46,899 nucleotides of DNA from Candidatus Doudnabacteria bacterium (GTDB lineage Bacteria > Patescibacteriota > JABMPQ01 > JAGQLO01), in NCBI GenBank assembly GCA_020429185.1, contig JAGQLO010000007.1, positions 1-46,899 of the forward strand, read 5' to 3'. The notes below the pieces were generated by a model that was given only the letters and a program-made list of their open reading frames with translations, searched no databases and was not told the DNA's origin. Shown one piece after another: positions 7,378 to 16,502 of the stretch; position 1 is the stretch's first letter, and the number at the start of each line of letters is the position of its first letter. A program made the translations under genes and the position numbers.

Positions 7378-8289
7378 CTACATCGCTTGCTTTCGGTCGT
7401 CGTAGAGATTCAGGCTTGCCTGCTCTTCCCACACCAGAACAACCGACTGCACGGCGGCTGAAATCAGAACGAGTCCCAACGAAATGGGAATGCTAAGAAT
7501 TGCTCCAATCAGTGGAATGGCTCCCAGCAACGAAGCAGGAATCGACACCACCTGTACCGCAACTGAAATGCCGAAGTAGACAAGCAAGAACAAGAGTGAC
7601 AATCCCACTACCGCCCAAAAGTTCTTTGCGGCGAACCTCAGTCCCTTTCGGAATGCTGCCCATCCACCCTGCGATGGATTGTCGTGCATGACATACGCTC
7701 CGTATTTCGTTCCGTACGTAATTACTAACTGCAGTGGAAGCAGTAGGAGCGACATACCAAAGAACCCGATCATCATAAGGACTACCGCAACCACCCCTTC
7801 GTCTCCCTGACGTTCGAATGCTTCAGCACCTCCAGACAAGAAGAAGATCGCTGCTAATACACCAAACAATACGAGGAAGTATGGGATCCAGAGAACCCAT
7901 CCTGGAGCATGCGCTCGGAACTGTGTCTTAAACCCAGTTCGCGCGTAGGCCCAGTAGGTTCCAAAGTCGGTTACCATGCCTGGCTTTCGCGCTCGCAACA
8001 CCCCAATGACGCCTGCACGCAGCACTGACTGCACGGCAATACCAACTCCAAACAGTGCAATCAGGAACGTTCCCCCAAGAATGACTCCCATTGCAACCGT
8101 CAGCGCCATTGATTCTGCCGTGCTAATCGCTCCCACGGCTGCAAACCCAATCGTAATCATCGGCACGAGCACGATTGCGGATGCCAGCGAGGCAATTCCT
8201 GCCACGACAGCTGTCCAAAGAGCGACCCGCCAATCCTCGCGGATCACAGACCAACCATTGGTGAGATGTTGTGGAACAGGAATGTGCAT
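7378..8289 (-). CDS. Polytopic membrane protein, paralogue 1 of a pair inside the V-ATPase operon (303 aa)
   Basis: Function unknown. About six TM segments are visible, with the shared REDWR motif at residues 17-21 before TM1. Other shared blocks are RAGVIGVLRARKPG (cytoplasmic loop), FRAHAPGW and KYGAYVMHDNPSQGGWAAF. The protein ends in a hydrophobic helix plus NLYDDRK, matching NYQLYSERH in the paralogue. It lies 40 bases after atpB. The Pro/Gly pattern of TM5-6 (IPASLLGAIPLIGAILSIP) suggests re-entrant or kinked helices. No homology to known ATPase subunits is seen; subunit I and K genes are already present elsewhere in the operon. Confidence 0.8.
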   Translation of the reverse strand: MHIPVPQHLTNGWSVIREDWRVALWTAVVAGIASLASAIVLVPMITIGFAAVGAISTAESMALTVAMGVILGGTFLIALFGVGIAVQSVLRAGVIGVLRARKPGMVTDFGTYWAYARTGFKTQFRAHAPGWVLWIPYFLVLFGVLAAIFFLSGGAEAFERQGDEGVVAVVLMMIGFFGMSLLLLPLQLVITYGTKYGAYVMHDNPSQGGWAAFRKGLRFAAKNFWAVVGLSLLFLLVYFGISVAVQVVSIPASLLGAIPLIGAILSIPISLGLVLISAAVQSVVLVWEEQASLNLYDDRKQAM

Positions 8290-8329
8290 AGGTAGATGTG
8301 TGTTCGCTAATAGCGTGACACTACCACGA

Positions 8330-9739
8330 TTACGCTGTTTCGTCAGCCTTCTCTTCTGCGTTCTGTTCTTTCTTCTTTGGGAGGAATTCTTCGATGTGCT
8401 GCTCCTTCACACGCTTCAATTCAGAAACTGGAAGGATTGTGAAGAGTTCCCATGCCAACGCAATTGTATCGTCGAGCGAGCGGTCTTCATCTTCTCCCTG
8501 ACGAACGAATCGGTTTTCGAACGCTTCCGCAAACTCTGCGTATTTCTTGTCTGCATCAGACAACGCTTCTTCACCAAGCACGATCGCCAACTCTTTCGCC
8601 TGCTTTCCACGAGCGTATGAGGCGAACAACTGTGATGCTACACCAGAGTGGTCCTCACGTGTGCTCTTTCCTGCCACCTTCCCCATCAAACGCGAAAGCG
8701 ATCCAAGTACGTCCACCGCTGGGTAGATGTCCTTTCCGTGCAACTCACGTGACAACGTGAACTGTCCCTCGGTGATGTACCCCGTAAGGTCTGGCACTGG
8801 GTGTGTCTTGTCGTCTTCAGGCATGGTGAGAATAGGAATCTGCGTCACCGTTCCCTTGGATCCACGTACAATTCCAGCGCGCTCGTAGATCGTGGAGAGG
8901 TCAGTATAGAGGTATCCAGGGTATCCACGACGCCCAGGAATCTCCTTACGTGCAGCAGACACCTCACGCAATGCTTCTGCGTAGTTGGTCATGTCCGTGA
9001 GAATCACGAGAACGTGCATGTCCTTCTCGAAGGCCAAGTATTCAGCTGTTGTGAGCGCCATTCGAGGAGTCGCAATACGTTCAACCACTGGGTCGTTTGC
9101 GAGGTTCAAGAAGAGCACCGCGTTTTCAATCGCACCAGTTGAGCGGAACTGCTCCTGGAAGTATTCAGCCTCTTCAAAGGTGATACCCATGGCAGCGAAT
9201 ACCACAGCAAATGGCTCGTCAGAACCGACCACCTTTGCCTGGCGCGCGATCTGGGCCGCCAAACGGGAGTGTGGAAGACCAGCACCCGAGAAGATCGGAA
9301 GTTTCTGTCCACGCACCAACGTGTTCATTCCGTCGATTGTGGAGATTCCTGTCTGGATGAACGAGTTTGGGAACTCACGTGAGTACGGGTTGATCGGAGC
9401 TCCGTTAATGTCCACCTTCTTTTCAGGAATAATGTCTGCTCCTCCGTCGATTGGGTCAGCGGTCCCATTGAACACACGTCCAAGCATGTCTGTAGAGACA
9501 CCGAGCTCCAAGGTTTTCCCTAAGAACTTCGCAGAAGCTCCATCAACACCAACACCCTGTGTAGATTCGAACATCTGGAGCACGGCCTTGTCGCCGTCGA
9601 CTTCCAATACTTTTCCACGACGCTCACTTCCGTCTGGAAGCTTCACGTCTACAATTTCTTCATAGCTCGCGCCGTCCACTCCGTCGACAAAGACGAGTGG
9701 CCCCTTAATCTCGCGAACGGTCTTGTATTCTTTTTGCAT
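8330..9739 (-). CDS. atpB: V-type ATP synthase subunit B (non-catalytic nucleotide-binding subunit)
   Basis: 469 residues, the standard length. Subunit B alternates with A in the head ring. It shows the beta-barrel start ([14 protein letters not shown]), the degenerate P-loop region [21 protein letters not shown] in place of a true Walker A, and the [34 protein letters not shown] block. A C-terminal Glu/Lys tail of about 15 residues is extra. It lies 22 bases after atpA. No SD sequence is seen before the ATG. Confidence 0.97.
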   Translation of the reverse strand: MQKEYKTVREIKGPLVFVDGVDGASYEEIVDVKLPDGSERRGKVLEVDGDKAVLQMFESTQGVGVDGASAKFLGKTLELGVSTDMLGRVFNGTADPIDGGADIIPEKKVDINGAPINPYSREFPNSFIQTGISTIDGMNTLVRGQKLPIFSGAGLPHSRLAAQIARQAKVVGSDEPFAVVFAAMGITFEEAEYFQEQFRSTGAIENAVLFLNLANDPVVERIATPRMALTTAEYLAFEKDMHVLVILTDMTNYAEALREVSAARKEIPGRRGYPGYLYTDLSTIYERAGIVRGSKGTVTQIPILTMPEDDKTHPVPDLTGYITEGQFTLSRELHGKDIYPAVDVLGSLSRLMGKVAGKSTREDHSGVASQLFASYARGKQAKELAIVLGEEALSDADKKYAEFAEAFENRFVRQGEDEDRSLDDTIALAWELFTILPVSELKRVKEQHIEEFLPKKKEQNAEEKADETA

Positions 9740-9761
9740 ACGCTTGATCGTTTACACAAGA

Positions 9762-11531
9762 TTATTCAGTAGCTTGTAACGCGTCGATTGCCGCTCCGAT
9801 CTTGTCGGCTACCGTCTTCAACTCTTCCAACTTCGTCTCTTCCACGCCCTTCATGCGTGCAATTTCTTGCCGTACTTCGATTTCGAATACGTCTTTTGGA
9901 GCCACTCCACGTTCGATCGCCTTCGTTCCGTTCACGTAGAACGTGTCGATGGCGCGCATCATTTCGTACTGCTTTGCGTGGGAGGTGAATGCGTCGATAT
10001 CGTCGAAGGCGTTCTGCTGCAGGAAGTCTTCACGAATGGTTCGAGCTGTTTCAAGAATGTGCTGCTCTTCTCCTGAAAGCGCATCGAATCCAACCAGACG
10101 AACAATTTCCTGGAGCTGACCTTCTTTCTGAAGCAAGTCCATCATGCGGTTTCGCATCTCAGACCAGTCTGATCCTACGTTCTCGTTCATCCAGCCCTCG
10201 AGCTGCTTGGAGTACAACGAATACGAGTTCAACCAGTTGATCGATGGATAGTGACGTGCGGCTGCAAGGTCAGCGTCTAGCGCCCAGAAGACCTTTACCA
10301 CACGAAGGGTGTTCTGCGTAACCGGCTCAGAGAAGTCACCTCCTGGAGGCGATACAGCACCTACCAGCGCGAGCGATCCTTGACGGTCGTCAGATCCAAG
10401 ACACGTCACAATTCCTCCACGTTCGTAGAAGGCAGCCGTTCGAGAACCAAGGTAGGCAGGGTACCCTTCTTCACCAGGCATTTCTTCAAGACGTCCAGAC
10501 ATTTCACGAAGCGCCTCTGCCCAACGAGATGTTGAGTCAGCCATCAATGCCACGGAGTACCCCATGTCTCGGTAGTACTCAGCAATCGTGATTCCTGTGT
10601 AAATAGAAGCTTCACGCGCAGCCACAGGCATGTTCGACGTGTTGGCGATCATCACCGTTCGCTGCATCAGCGGCTTTCCTGTTTCTGGGTCTTCCAGTTC
10701 TGGAAGCTCAATAAGCATGTCGGTCATCTCGTTTCCACGCTCTCCACATCCGATGTACACGATCACCTGTGCGTCCATGTACTTTGCCAATGCCTGCTGT
10801 GTCACAGACTTTCCAGCACCGAATGGTCCAGGAATTGCTCCCACACCACCCTTCGCAATTGGGAAGAGCGTGTCGAGCACGCGCCATCCTGTTGCGTGTG
10901 GCACTGTAGGGACCTGCTTGTTTTGTACGGGACGTGGACGACGAATTGGCCAGTACTGAAGCATCTGTACTTCCTTCTCGCCTTTCTCTGTAGCGATCAC
11001 AGCAACCGTTTCCTCGATGGTGAATTCACCTGCCTTCAACGACTTCACTGTTCCAGCCATTCCTGGCGGAACCATGACCTTGTGCTGAATCAACTCTGTT
11101 TCTTGAACCGTTCCAAGGATGTCACCTTCTTTCACTTCGTCCCCTTCCTGTGCCACTGGTTCGAATGACCACTTCTTTGAACGGTCCAACTTTGGCACCT
11201 CAAGACCTCGGGTAATGAATGGTCCGCCCGCTGCTTTTTCGATTTCCTGCAATGGTCGCTGAATACCGTCGTAAATCGAGTCCAAAAGACCAGGCCCAAG
11301 CTCCACAGAAAGTGGAAGTCCAGTGGACACCACAGGCTGCCCCGGTGTCAGTCCAGACGTTTCTTCGTACACCTGAATAGAGGCAACGTCCCCTTCAAGT
11401 TCGATAATTTCACCAATCAACTTCTGATCGGCCACTTGGACCACGTCGAAGATCTTGGCGTCCTTCATGCCGGTTGCCACAACGAGTGGACCGGAGACCT
11501 TTCGGATCTTTCCTGTAACGGTTTCTGACAT
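9762..11531 (-). CDS. atpA: V-type ATP synthase catalytic subunit A
   Basis: 589 residues. This is the catalytic subunit, hydrolysing or making ATP in the A3B3 head. The order is: N-terminal barrel; the long V/A-specific non-homologous insert (about 110-190); Walker [10 protein letters not shown] near 231-239; GCGERGNEM; Walker B region [21 protein letters not shown]; and [13 protein letters not shown]. The Walker A reads Ala-Gly-Lys-Ser where many homologues have Ser-Gly-Lys-Thr, a conservative change. The ATG at 11531 (Met-Ser-Glu-Thr) is preferred to a GTG four codons upstream. It is 20 bases after atpF. Confidence 0.97.
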   Translation of the reverse strand: MSETVTGKIRKVSGPLVVATGMKDAKIFDVVQVADQKLIGEIIELEGDVASIQVYEETSGLTPGQPVVSTGLPLSVELGPGLLDSIYDGIQRPLQEIEKAAGGPFITRGLEVPKLDRSKKWSFEPVAQEGDEVKEGDILGTVQETELIQHKVMVPPGMAGTVKSLKAGEFTIEETVAVIATEKGEKEVQMLQYWPIRRPRPVQNKQVPTVPHATGWRVLDTLFPIAKGGVGAIPGPFGAGKSVTQQALAKYMDAQVIVYIGCGERGNEMTDMLIELPELEDPETGKPLMQRTVMIANTSNMPVAAREASIYTGITIAEYYRDMGYSVALMADSTSRWAEALREMSGRLEEMPGEEGYPAYLGSRTAAFYERGGIVTCLGSDDRQGSLALVGAVSPPGGDFSEPVTQNTLRVVKVFWALDADLAAARHYPSINWLNSYSLYSKQLEGWMNENVGSDWSEMRNRMMDLLQKEGQLQEIVRLVGFDALSGEEQHILETARTIREDFLQQNAFDDIDAFTSHAKQYEMMRAIDTFYVNGTKAIERGVAPKDVFEIEVRQEIARMKGVEETKLEELKTVADKIGAAIDALQATE

Positions 11532-11551
11532 AAAAATATTCACTAAGTACG

Positions 11552-11896
11552 TTAGGATGCGTCGCCTCCGAGAATGTCGGAACCAACGGCTCGTTCTACG
11601 ATCTTCGAAAGCTCTGCGAGCCCGCGAGATTCTTCGCCCGAGTCGAACGAAGGAATCACCACAACGGCTGGCAGTGCATCTTGACCAAGGGCACGAACCT
11701 CATCTTCAACACCAATCGTCACATCTTCGGTGATGTAGATGACGCCCGCCTCCCCTTCGTTCTTGAGACGCTTGAGCTCTTCGATCGTTGCGTCTGCTCC
11801 TTCTACAGCTACCGCCTGTACGCCAAGTGCCCGAAACGGCAAGATCGCTTGCTTTCGGCCAATCATGGCAACAGTTTTCGTTTGAAGTTCTGCCAT
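11552..11896 (-). CDS. atpF: V-type ATP synthase subunit F
   Basis: 114 residues. Subunit F (NtpG) caps the D-F rotor stalk and is a small CheY-like alpha/beta fold. The N-terminus [18 protein letters not shown] matches the family's nucleotide-free Rossmann-like start, and GVIYITEDV is the typical central strand-helix turn. The gene sits between C and A, where ntpG lies in the enterococcal operon. The spacer to atpC is 10 bases. Confidence 0.93.
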   Translation of the reverse strand: MAELQTKTVAMIGRKQAILPFRALGVQAVAVEGADATIEELKRLKNEGEAGVIYITEDVTIGVEDEVRALGQDALPAVVVIPSFDSGEESRGLAELSKIVERAVGSDILGGDAS

Positions 11897-11906
11897 AGAA
11901 GTCTTC

Positions 11907-12935
11907 TTAATAGAGGTCGCGCAAACGCTCTACAATCTGTTCACGCTTCATACCAAACTGCTTTCCTGTCAGGGCAATACGTAAGTTTGTAAGTTCACGT
12001 TCCTTACCCAGGAAGTATCCGAGCGTAGGCAGCACACCAAACATTTCCGAACGCCCTGCTTTTACATAGCTCATCAACGCATCGTCGATTGCCTTTTCCA
12101 GCAGACCGAACTCTCGCGACTGTAATGCCTGCTCCACTCCATCCTGTAATTGCTCTGCGTCTGGTAGCAAACGCATGCGTTCCTTCAATGTTTCTACACG
12201 ATCACCTTCATACTCGTCTGAGACGAGCGGAAGAAGTACCTCACGTGACATCATTGGCGCGTCTACAAGTGCCTGTTCTGCAATCGATGCACCGTTTGGC
12301 ATGGCAAAGAGACGCAAGATCGAACGCACGTTTTGTAGTTCGAGTGTTCGCTCTACAAACTGACGAACGGGCTTACTCTTTGCTGCACGTGCCAATCGCT
12401 TCCAGTCTTGAGCGAGTGCCGCATCTGCAAGCAGATCGATGGATCGTGGATCGGTTGCTCCCGCCTCTTTTGACCGGCGCAATACATCCACCACCTCTTG
12501 TCGCAGCGCGATATCTGCAGGCACATCCTCGTTTTCGAGCACTGCCTGCATGTCTTCTACAGACCAACTTCCCAGACTGGAAAGAGGGGCCTCTTCAACA
12601 GAACGACCAGCAAGGACAGCCTTCGCAACACTCTTGACGTTGTGCCATTCAAACCGCGCACGAAGCAACTCAACGAGCACGTTGTCTGGCGCCGATTCTT
12701 CAATGACACGAAACGCTTCGTCGAGATGTGCCTCGAACGCTGGCTCCACATCTGCCTGAGTAAATGGCTTTGTCACATCAAAGTGTTCTGCCACGTCCAG
12801 GTCTGCGATCACGCGCATTACATGCTCCATGTCTGGAGAATCAATAATGCGTTCCAAGTCGGAATCCGAAACAAGCTCGCTTTCACGAACTTTGATTCGA
12901 CCGTTGAGCGCTAGATAGTCAGATGCGGTGGCCAT
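11907..12935 (-). CDS. atpC: V-type ATP synthase subunit C
   Basis: 342 residues, all helical. Subunit C is the funnel-shaped adaptor joining the D-F stalk to the K ring. Its start SDYLALNGRIKVRESELVSDSDLERIID matches the family's Y-x-N-x-R-(V/I)-(K/R) opening followed by a helical repeat. The C-terminus (LGYFLGKERELTNLRIALTGKQFG) carries the conserved (Y/F)-x-x-x-(K/R)-x-x-E-x-x-N-(L/I)-R block. It is 9 bases after atpE. Confidence 0.93.
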   Translation of the reverse strand: MATASDYLALNGRIKVRESELVSDSDLERIIDSPDMEHVMRVIADLDVAEHFDVTKPFTQADVEPAFEAHLDEAFRVIEESAPDNVLVELLRARFEWHNVKSVAKAVLAGRSVEEAPLSSLGSWSVEDMQAVLENEDVPADIALRQEVVDVLRRSKEAGATDPRSIDLLADAALAQDWKRLARAAKSKPVRQFVERTLELQNVRSILRLFAMPNGASIAEQALVDAPMMSREVLLPLVSDEYEGDRVETLKERMRLLPDAEQLQDGVEQALQSREFGLLEKAIDDALMSYVKAGRSEMFGVLPTLGYFLGKERELTNLRIALTGKQFGMKREQIVERLRDLY

Positions 12936-12944
12936 GCGTATCGG

Positions 12945-13529
12945 TTAGTTGGCGTTCTGTTCTGTTGCGGGAAACAACTGTGATGCCACATCCGTTTCTC
13001 GACCTGCAAAGAATTCTGAAAGAAGCGCTTCGAGACTTGCATCGATCACAAGATCTCCGCGCACAAATCGGAATCCACCTTGCAACGAAGCGTCTTCTTC
13101 AATCACTTCGAATGCCTTTCCAGAAGCTTGGACAGCTGCTTCTGTTGCCGCCTTTCGTCGAGCAGCTGGAGTAATCTGTCCTTCGTTTCCTGGGAGCTCC
13201 GCAATGCGTGAACTCAAGAATTGCGTATACGCCGTGTCGTCGAGCGCCACGAGCTGTGCAAGTGCACGCTCTCGTACTTCTTGTACGAGCTGACGACGCT
13301 GCTGTAGTTCGTGACTTCGCAATTTCATCGCGGTTGTCACCCGTATAGACCGGCGAATACGCTCATTCTCTTGCTTGAGTACTGCAGACTTCCCTTCCTT
13401 CGAAGCTGCGAACTCTGACATCAATTCTTCACGTACGCTTGCTCCCTCTTTTTTTGCATCATCCAAAAGACGGTTCCGCTGTGCGGCAGCGTCTTCTGCG
13501 ATGCGCTGTGTGAGATCCTCGAGAGCCAT
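12945..13529 (-). CDS. atpE: V-type ATP synthase subunit E (peripheral stalk)
   Basis: 194 residues. Subunit E pairs with the G/H-type subunit (16185-16493) to form the peripheral stalk. The N-terminal half is a long charged coiled coil rich in Ala, Glu, Lys and Arg. The C-terminal globular part holds GGFRFVRGDLVIDASLEALLSE, the usual GG-(F/V)-x(6)-(I/V)-D-x-(S/T) signature. The spacers are 10 bases to atpK and 9 bases to atpC. Confidence 0.92.
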   Translation of the reverse strand: MALEDLTQRIAEDAAAQRNRLLDDAKKEGASVREELMSEFAASKEGKSAVLKQENERIRRSIRVTTAMKLRSHELQQRRQLVQEVRERALAQLVALDDTAYTQFLSSRIAELPGNEGQITPAARRKAATEAAVQASGKAFEVIEEDASLQGGFRFVRGDLVIDASLEALLSEFFAGRETDVASQLFPATEQNAN

Positions 13530-13539
13530 AGCTACGCCA

Positions 13540-14013
13540 CTATCCGAGCTTGAGGAAGAGTACCGAAAGGATAGATACCACCAATCCGAGGAGAGCGTAG
13601 GTTTCCACCATGGCGGAAAGAATCACAGCGTTACCAAACTTTTCTGGACGCTTTGCAAGGATGTTCAATCCTGACACTCCTACCTTTCCCTGGAACCAGC
13701 CTGAGAACAGACCTGTAAGTGCAATAGCGAGACAGATGAAGAAGACTTCCCATCCTTGTGCCATTGTTACTTCTACTGCTTCACCACCGATGATTCCTGT
13801 CTGTAGCAATACAATGAAGGCTACGAGGAATCCGTAGATACCCTGTGTTCCAGGAAGCACCTCAAGGAGAAGCACCTTTCCAAATAGTTCTGGCTTTTCA
13901 GCAAGAACGCCTGCACCACCGCGTCCTACGAGGGACACGCCGATCACAGACCCGATACTTGCGAGAACCACAGCGACTGCGGCACCCAGCAATGCAATTG
14001 CGAGTCCTGACAT
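13540..14013 (-). CDS. atpK: V-type ATP synthase subunit K (double-hairpin rotor ring subunit, sodium-site residues present)
   Basis: 157 residues and four TM helices, a fused pair of c-type hairpins as in NtpK. The ion site matches E. hirae NtpK residue for residue and in spacing: Leu53, Thr56, Gln57 and Tyr60 in LPGTQGIY (NtpK 61, 64, 65, 68); Gln108 in WFQGK (110); and Glu137 in MVETYA (139). Those residues coordinate sodium in the solved K ring, so this ATPase is probably sodium-coupled. Only the second hairpin has the carboxylate. The gene is separated from atpI by 103 bases that contain a long hairpin, unlike the tight spacing elsewhere in the operon. Confidence 0.96.
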   Translation of the reverse strand: MSGLAIALLGAAVAVVLASIGSVIGVSLVGRGGAGVLAEKPELFGKVLLLEVLPGTQGIYGFLVAFIVLLQTGIIGGEAVEVTMAQGWEVFFICLAIALTGLFSGWFQGKVGVSGLNILAKRPEKFGNAVILSAMVETYALLGLVVSILSVLFLKLG

Positions 14014-14070
14014 AGAAATGAATTAAGAACGTAAATTGTTCTAATGAATGCGGGAATGAGGATTCTCACC

Positions 14071-14105
14071 CCTCCCCTGAATGCTCTGAGAACATTCAGA
14101 GGAGG
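14071..14105 (-). other. Intercistronic hairpin between atpI and atpK
   Basis: CCTCC-C-CTGAATG (14071-14083) pairs with CATTCAG-A-GGAGG (14093-14105): 12 pairs with one mismatch and a 9-base loop. There is no T-tract on either strand, so it is unlikely to be a strong terminator. It sits in the only long gap (103 bases) between the ATPase head and stalk genes, directly upstream of the ring subunit gene, which must be made in excess. A role in mRNA processing or stability is inferred. Confidence 0.6.
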
Positions 14106-14116
14106 GTCGAGAAGCC

Positions 14117-16141
14117 CTAGGCTTCGACCACATCTACGTACGTCCCCTTTCGTACGAGCGGCTTCCATTCTTCTCCCCCGCCTTCCAAGAATTTCGGGAA
14201 GAACTCTACGAACTGCAGACGTCCAGAGTGAATGTAGGCACCGAGCACGTTGTTGACGATGTTGAAGGCGTGACCTCCAACCAACACAATGATTGCCAGT
14301 ACGATTCCAACACCTGGCACCATGTCTCGTACAAGTGCTGCGATAATGTTGATCGCGAGCGCCACAATTCCCGTAGAAAGTCCCAGCGCGAGAAGTCGTG
14401 AGTACGACAAAATGTCAGAGACATACCCAATGATTCCGTAGAGGCCCATTACTCCTGCAATTGCGCGAATTGGTGCAAGCAAGATCGACAACACAATGTA
14501 GAGCCCCTTCGACATCTTTTCCTTCTTACTTGCAAGCAAGTCTTTTCCAGAGAAGAACATCACAAAGAAGAGGAAGACGTACAATACCGGCAAGGTAATG
14601 CCAGAGATGTCTGTGTCGATCACGTACGGCAATCCAACATGTGCCGCTCCCGTAAGAAGTGCCAGTACCCATGCCAAGCTTCCCCATGCTTCTGGACCCT
14701 TGTCGCCATGCGTAAAGCGCCACACCATGTTAATGATCAGCGCTGCGATCAACTGTACAAATCCAAGTGCGGCCGCGATTCCCAAGAATGTCATCACATC
14801 TTCAAGCGGGTTGATCAGCGTCACATCTTGCAAGCCCTTTGGCAGCGCAGAAAGCTCAATACCGAACCAGCCCCCGAAGAAGATTCCAATCACCGATGTA
14901 AAGAGACCTCCAATCATGATGAGACGTACCAACTTCTTCGCCTCGTCACCCAATCGTACGAACTTTTGTACAAGGAATGTCAAAACGAACAAAATCATCC
15001 CGTAGGCAGCGTCTGTCAGACACAGTGCGAAGTACACAGCAAAGAACGGCGATAGATATGGTGTTGGGTCTGGCTCTCCGTTTTTTGGTAAACCATAAAT
15101 ACGTGTTACCGCCTCAAATGGTGCAAACAACGCATTGTTTTCGATTGTAACCGGCGGCTCTTCACCTTCCGCAAGCTCTAACGTATCGAGCACTGCTGGA
15201 GCGAACATCTTCTCCGTAAATTCTTTGAGCGACTCTACATCTCGCTCTCGTACGAATCCTTCCAACACGGCAACACGCTCAGTTGCCGCTGCGCGGTCTA
15301 GCGCTTCGAACTCTTCTGCGCGCCACGTTGCTTGGTCGTAGGCCACACGAAGAACGTCGACATATTGGACCTGATCCTGAATGCGTTCTTCAAGCTGAGC
15401 CTCTTCTGATTCGAGTGTCTTCAGCTCATCTTCCATCTTCTGAAGCAGTTCGCTGATCGTGCTCTGTTGTTCCGGAAGTTGCACCGTCTCTGCTCCTGCC
15501 TCATTGAGTAACGTATCAATGTCTCCCGTTGGAACCTCGCTTTTCACAAAGAACTGCCACGCCTCTTTTCCAATTCCTCCGACAGGCAAGAGTCGTGTCA
15601 ACGACGCATCTTCGCGTGCATTCAACTGCGCTGCTACTGCGTCCGCCTTTGAAAACGGTATGAGGATGGTGCGCGATGTGACTGCCGAGCGAGACGTATA
15701 GTCTGTCAGTACACCTGGAAGCTCTGCCCATGGAAGCAACCGCTCGGTTTCTGCTGCAATCTGCTCACGACGAGCGCGAATGCGCTGTTGTTCCACCTCA
15801 AGCTTTTCAATGGCAGCAATAAGCGAAGACACTTCGACTTCACTCAACATTTGTTCGATGTCTTGATCTGTCAACAACAGCTTTCCGCCCGTTTTTGCCT
15901 TTTCTGCGAGCGACACTTTTCGATTGTCGTATGGTGCCAAGAATCGCAATGCGAATTCTACCTCTGCCTGCGTGTATGCGAGCTGTGTTTCTTCTCCTTC
16001 GTGCAACTCATGCTCACATCCTTCACAGTCGATCACTTCACGCAACTCAATCACACCCTTTCGCTGAAGCGTGCGTACGAGCTCTTGCACCTTCGAGCGA
16101 AGGACAAGGATGCGGATTTTACTGATTGGTACAAGTGCCAT
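14117..16141 (-). CDS. atpI: V-type ATP synthase subunit I (a-subunit, ion channel half)
   Basis: 674 residues. Subunit I combines an N-terminal cytoplasmic stalk domain (about 1-340, two long coiled-coil arms) with a C-terminal membrane domain of seven or eight TM helices that passes ions to the K ring. It opens VPISKIRILVLRSKVQELVRTLQRKGVIEL, as in the family, and its membrane part contains YLSPFFAVYFALCLTDAAYG, a strongly conserved entry helix block. The unusual CEGCEHE stretch near residue 40 carries a Cys-x2-Cys-x-His pattern, not typical of the family. It follows the stalk subunit by 43 bases. Confidence 0.95.
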   Translation of the reverse strand: MALVPISKIRILVLRSKVQELVRTLQRKGVIELREVIDCEGCEHELHEGEETQLAYTQAEVEFALRFLAPYDNRKVSLAEKAKTGGKLLLTDQDIEQMLSEVEVSSLIAAIEKLEVEQQRIRARREQIAAETERLLPWAELPGVLTDYTSRSAVTSRTILIPFSKADAVAAQLNAREDASLTRLLPVGGIGKEAWQFFVKSEVPTGDIDTLLNEAGAETVQLPEQQSTISELLQKMEDELKTLESEEAQLEERIQDQVQYVDVLRVAYDQATWRAEEFEALDRAAATERVAVLEGFVRERDVESLKEFTEKMFAPAVLDTLELAEGEEPPVTIENNALFAPFEAVTRIYGLPKNGEPDPTPYLSPFFAVYFALCLTDAAYGMILFVLTFLVQKFVRLGDEAKKLVRLIMIGGLFTSVIGIFFGGWFGIELSALPKGLQDVTLINPLEDVMTFLGIAAALGFVQLIAALIINMVWRFTHGDKGPEAWGSLAWVLALLTGAAHVGLPYVIDTDISGITLPVLYVFLFFVMFFSGKDLLASKKEKMSKGLYIVLSILLAPIRAIAGVMGLYGIIGYVSDILSYSRLLALGLSTGIVALAINIIAALVRDMVPGVGIVLAIIVLVGGHAFNIVNNVLGAYIHSGRLQFVEFFPKFLEGGGEEWKPLVRKGTYVDVVEA

Positions 16142-16184
16142 GACGTCCGAATTCTAGAAACACAACAAGGAAGCGGATTACCAC

Positions 16185-16493
16185 TTACGCGGAGAGCTCA
16201 CCTACAACGAAGGAGACGGCGGAGTCGATACGCTCACGCGCCTGCGCCATACGCATTTCTACTTCTTGTTGGCGTTCTTTTACCTCCGCTTCTGCTTCCT
16301 GCATTGCCTCACGCTTTGTGCGGTCGAGATCTTCTGCAATAAACGTTTCAAGCTTTTCCGCTTCGTTCTGACGCTCCTGACGCGCCTCTTTTCCTGCCTT
16401 CTGTACGATCTGCTCCGCTTCTGCGCGAGCCTGCTCCACTACCTTTGCAGCAGCCTCTTCAGCTTCTCGAATTGATGTAAGTGCATCAGCCAT
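16185..16493 (-). CDS. atpH: V-type ATP synthase peripheral stalk subunit (G/H, NtpF-like)
   Basis: 102 residues, almost entirely one charged helix, as expected for the coiled-coil partner of subunit E. The start LTSIREAEEAAAKVVEQARAE matches the family's (I/V)-(R/K)-x-A-E-x-x-A pattern. It is the first ATPase gene, 9 bases after the rplY stop, in the place of ntpF in Enterococcus. A similar helix could occur in an F-type b subunit, but there is no membrane anchor, and the gene order decides. Confidence 0.88.
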   Translation of the reverse strand: MADALTSIREAEEAAAKVVEQARAEAEQIVQKAGKEARQERQNEAEKLETFIAEDLDRTKREAMQEAEAEVKERQQEVEMRMAQARERIDSAVSFVVGELSA

Positions 16494-16502
16494 AGACGTG
16501 CG

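Noticed and set aside
12089-12637. 182-codon plus-strand frame inside atpC
   Set aside because: Opposite-strand shadow of a well-supported gene.
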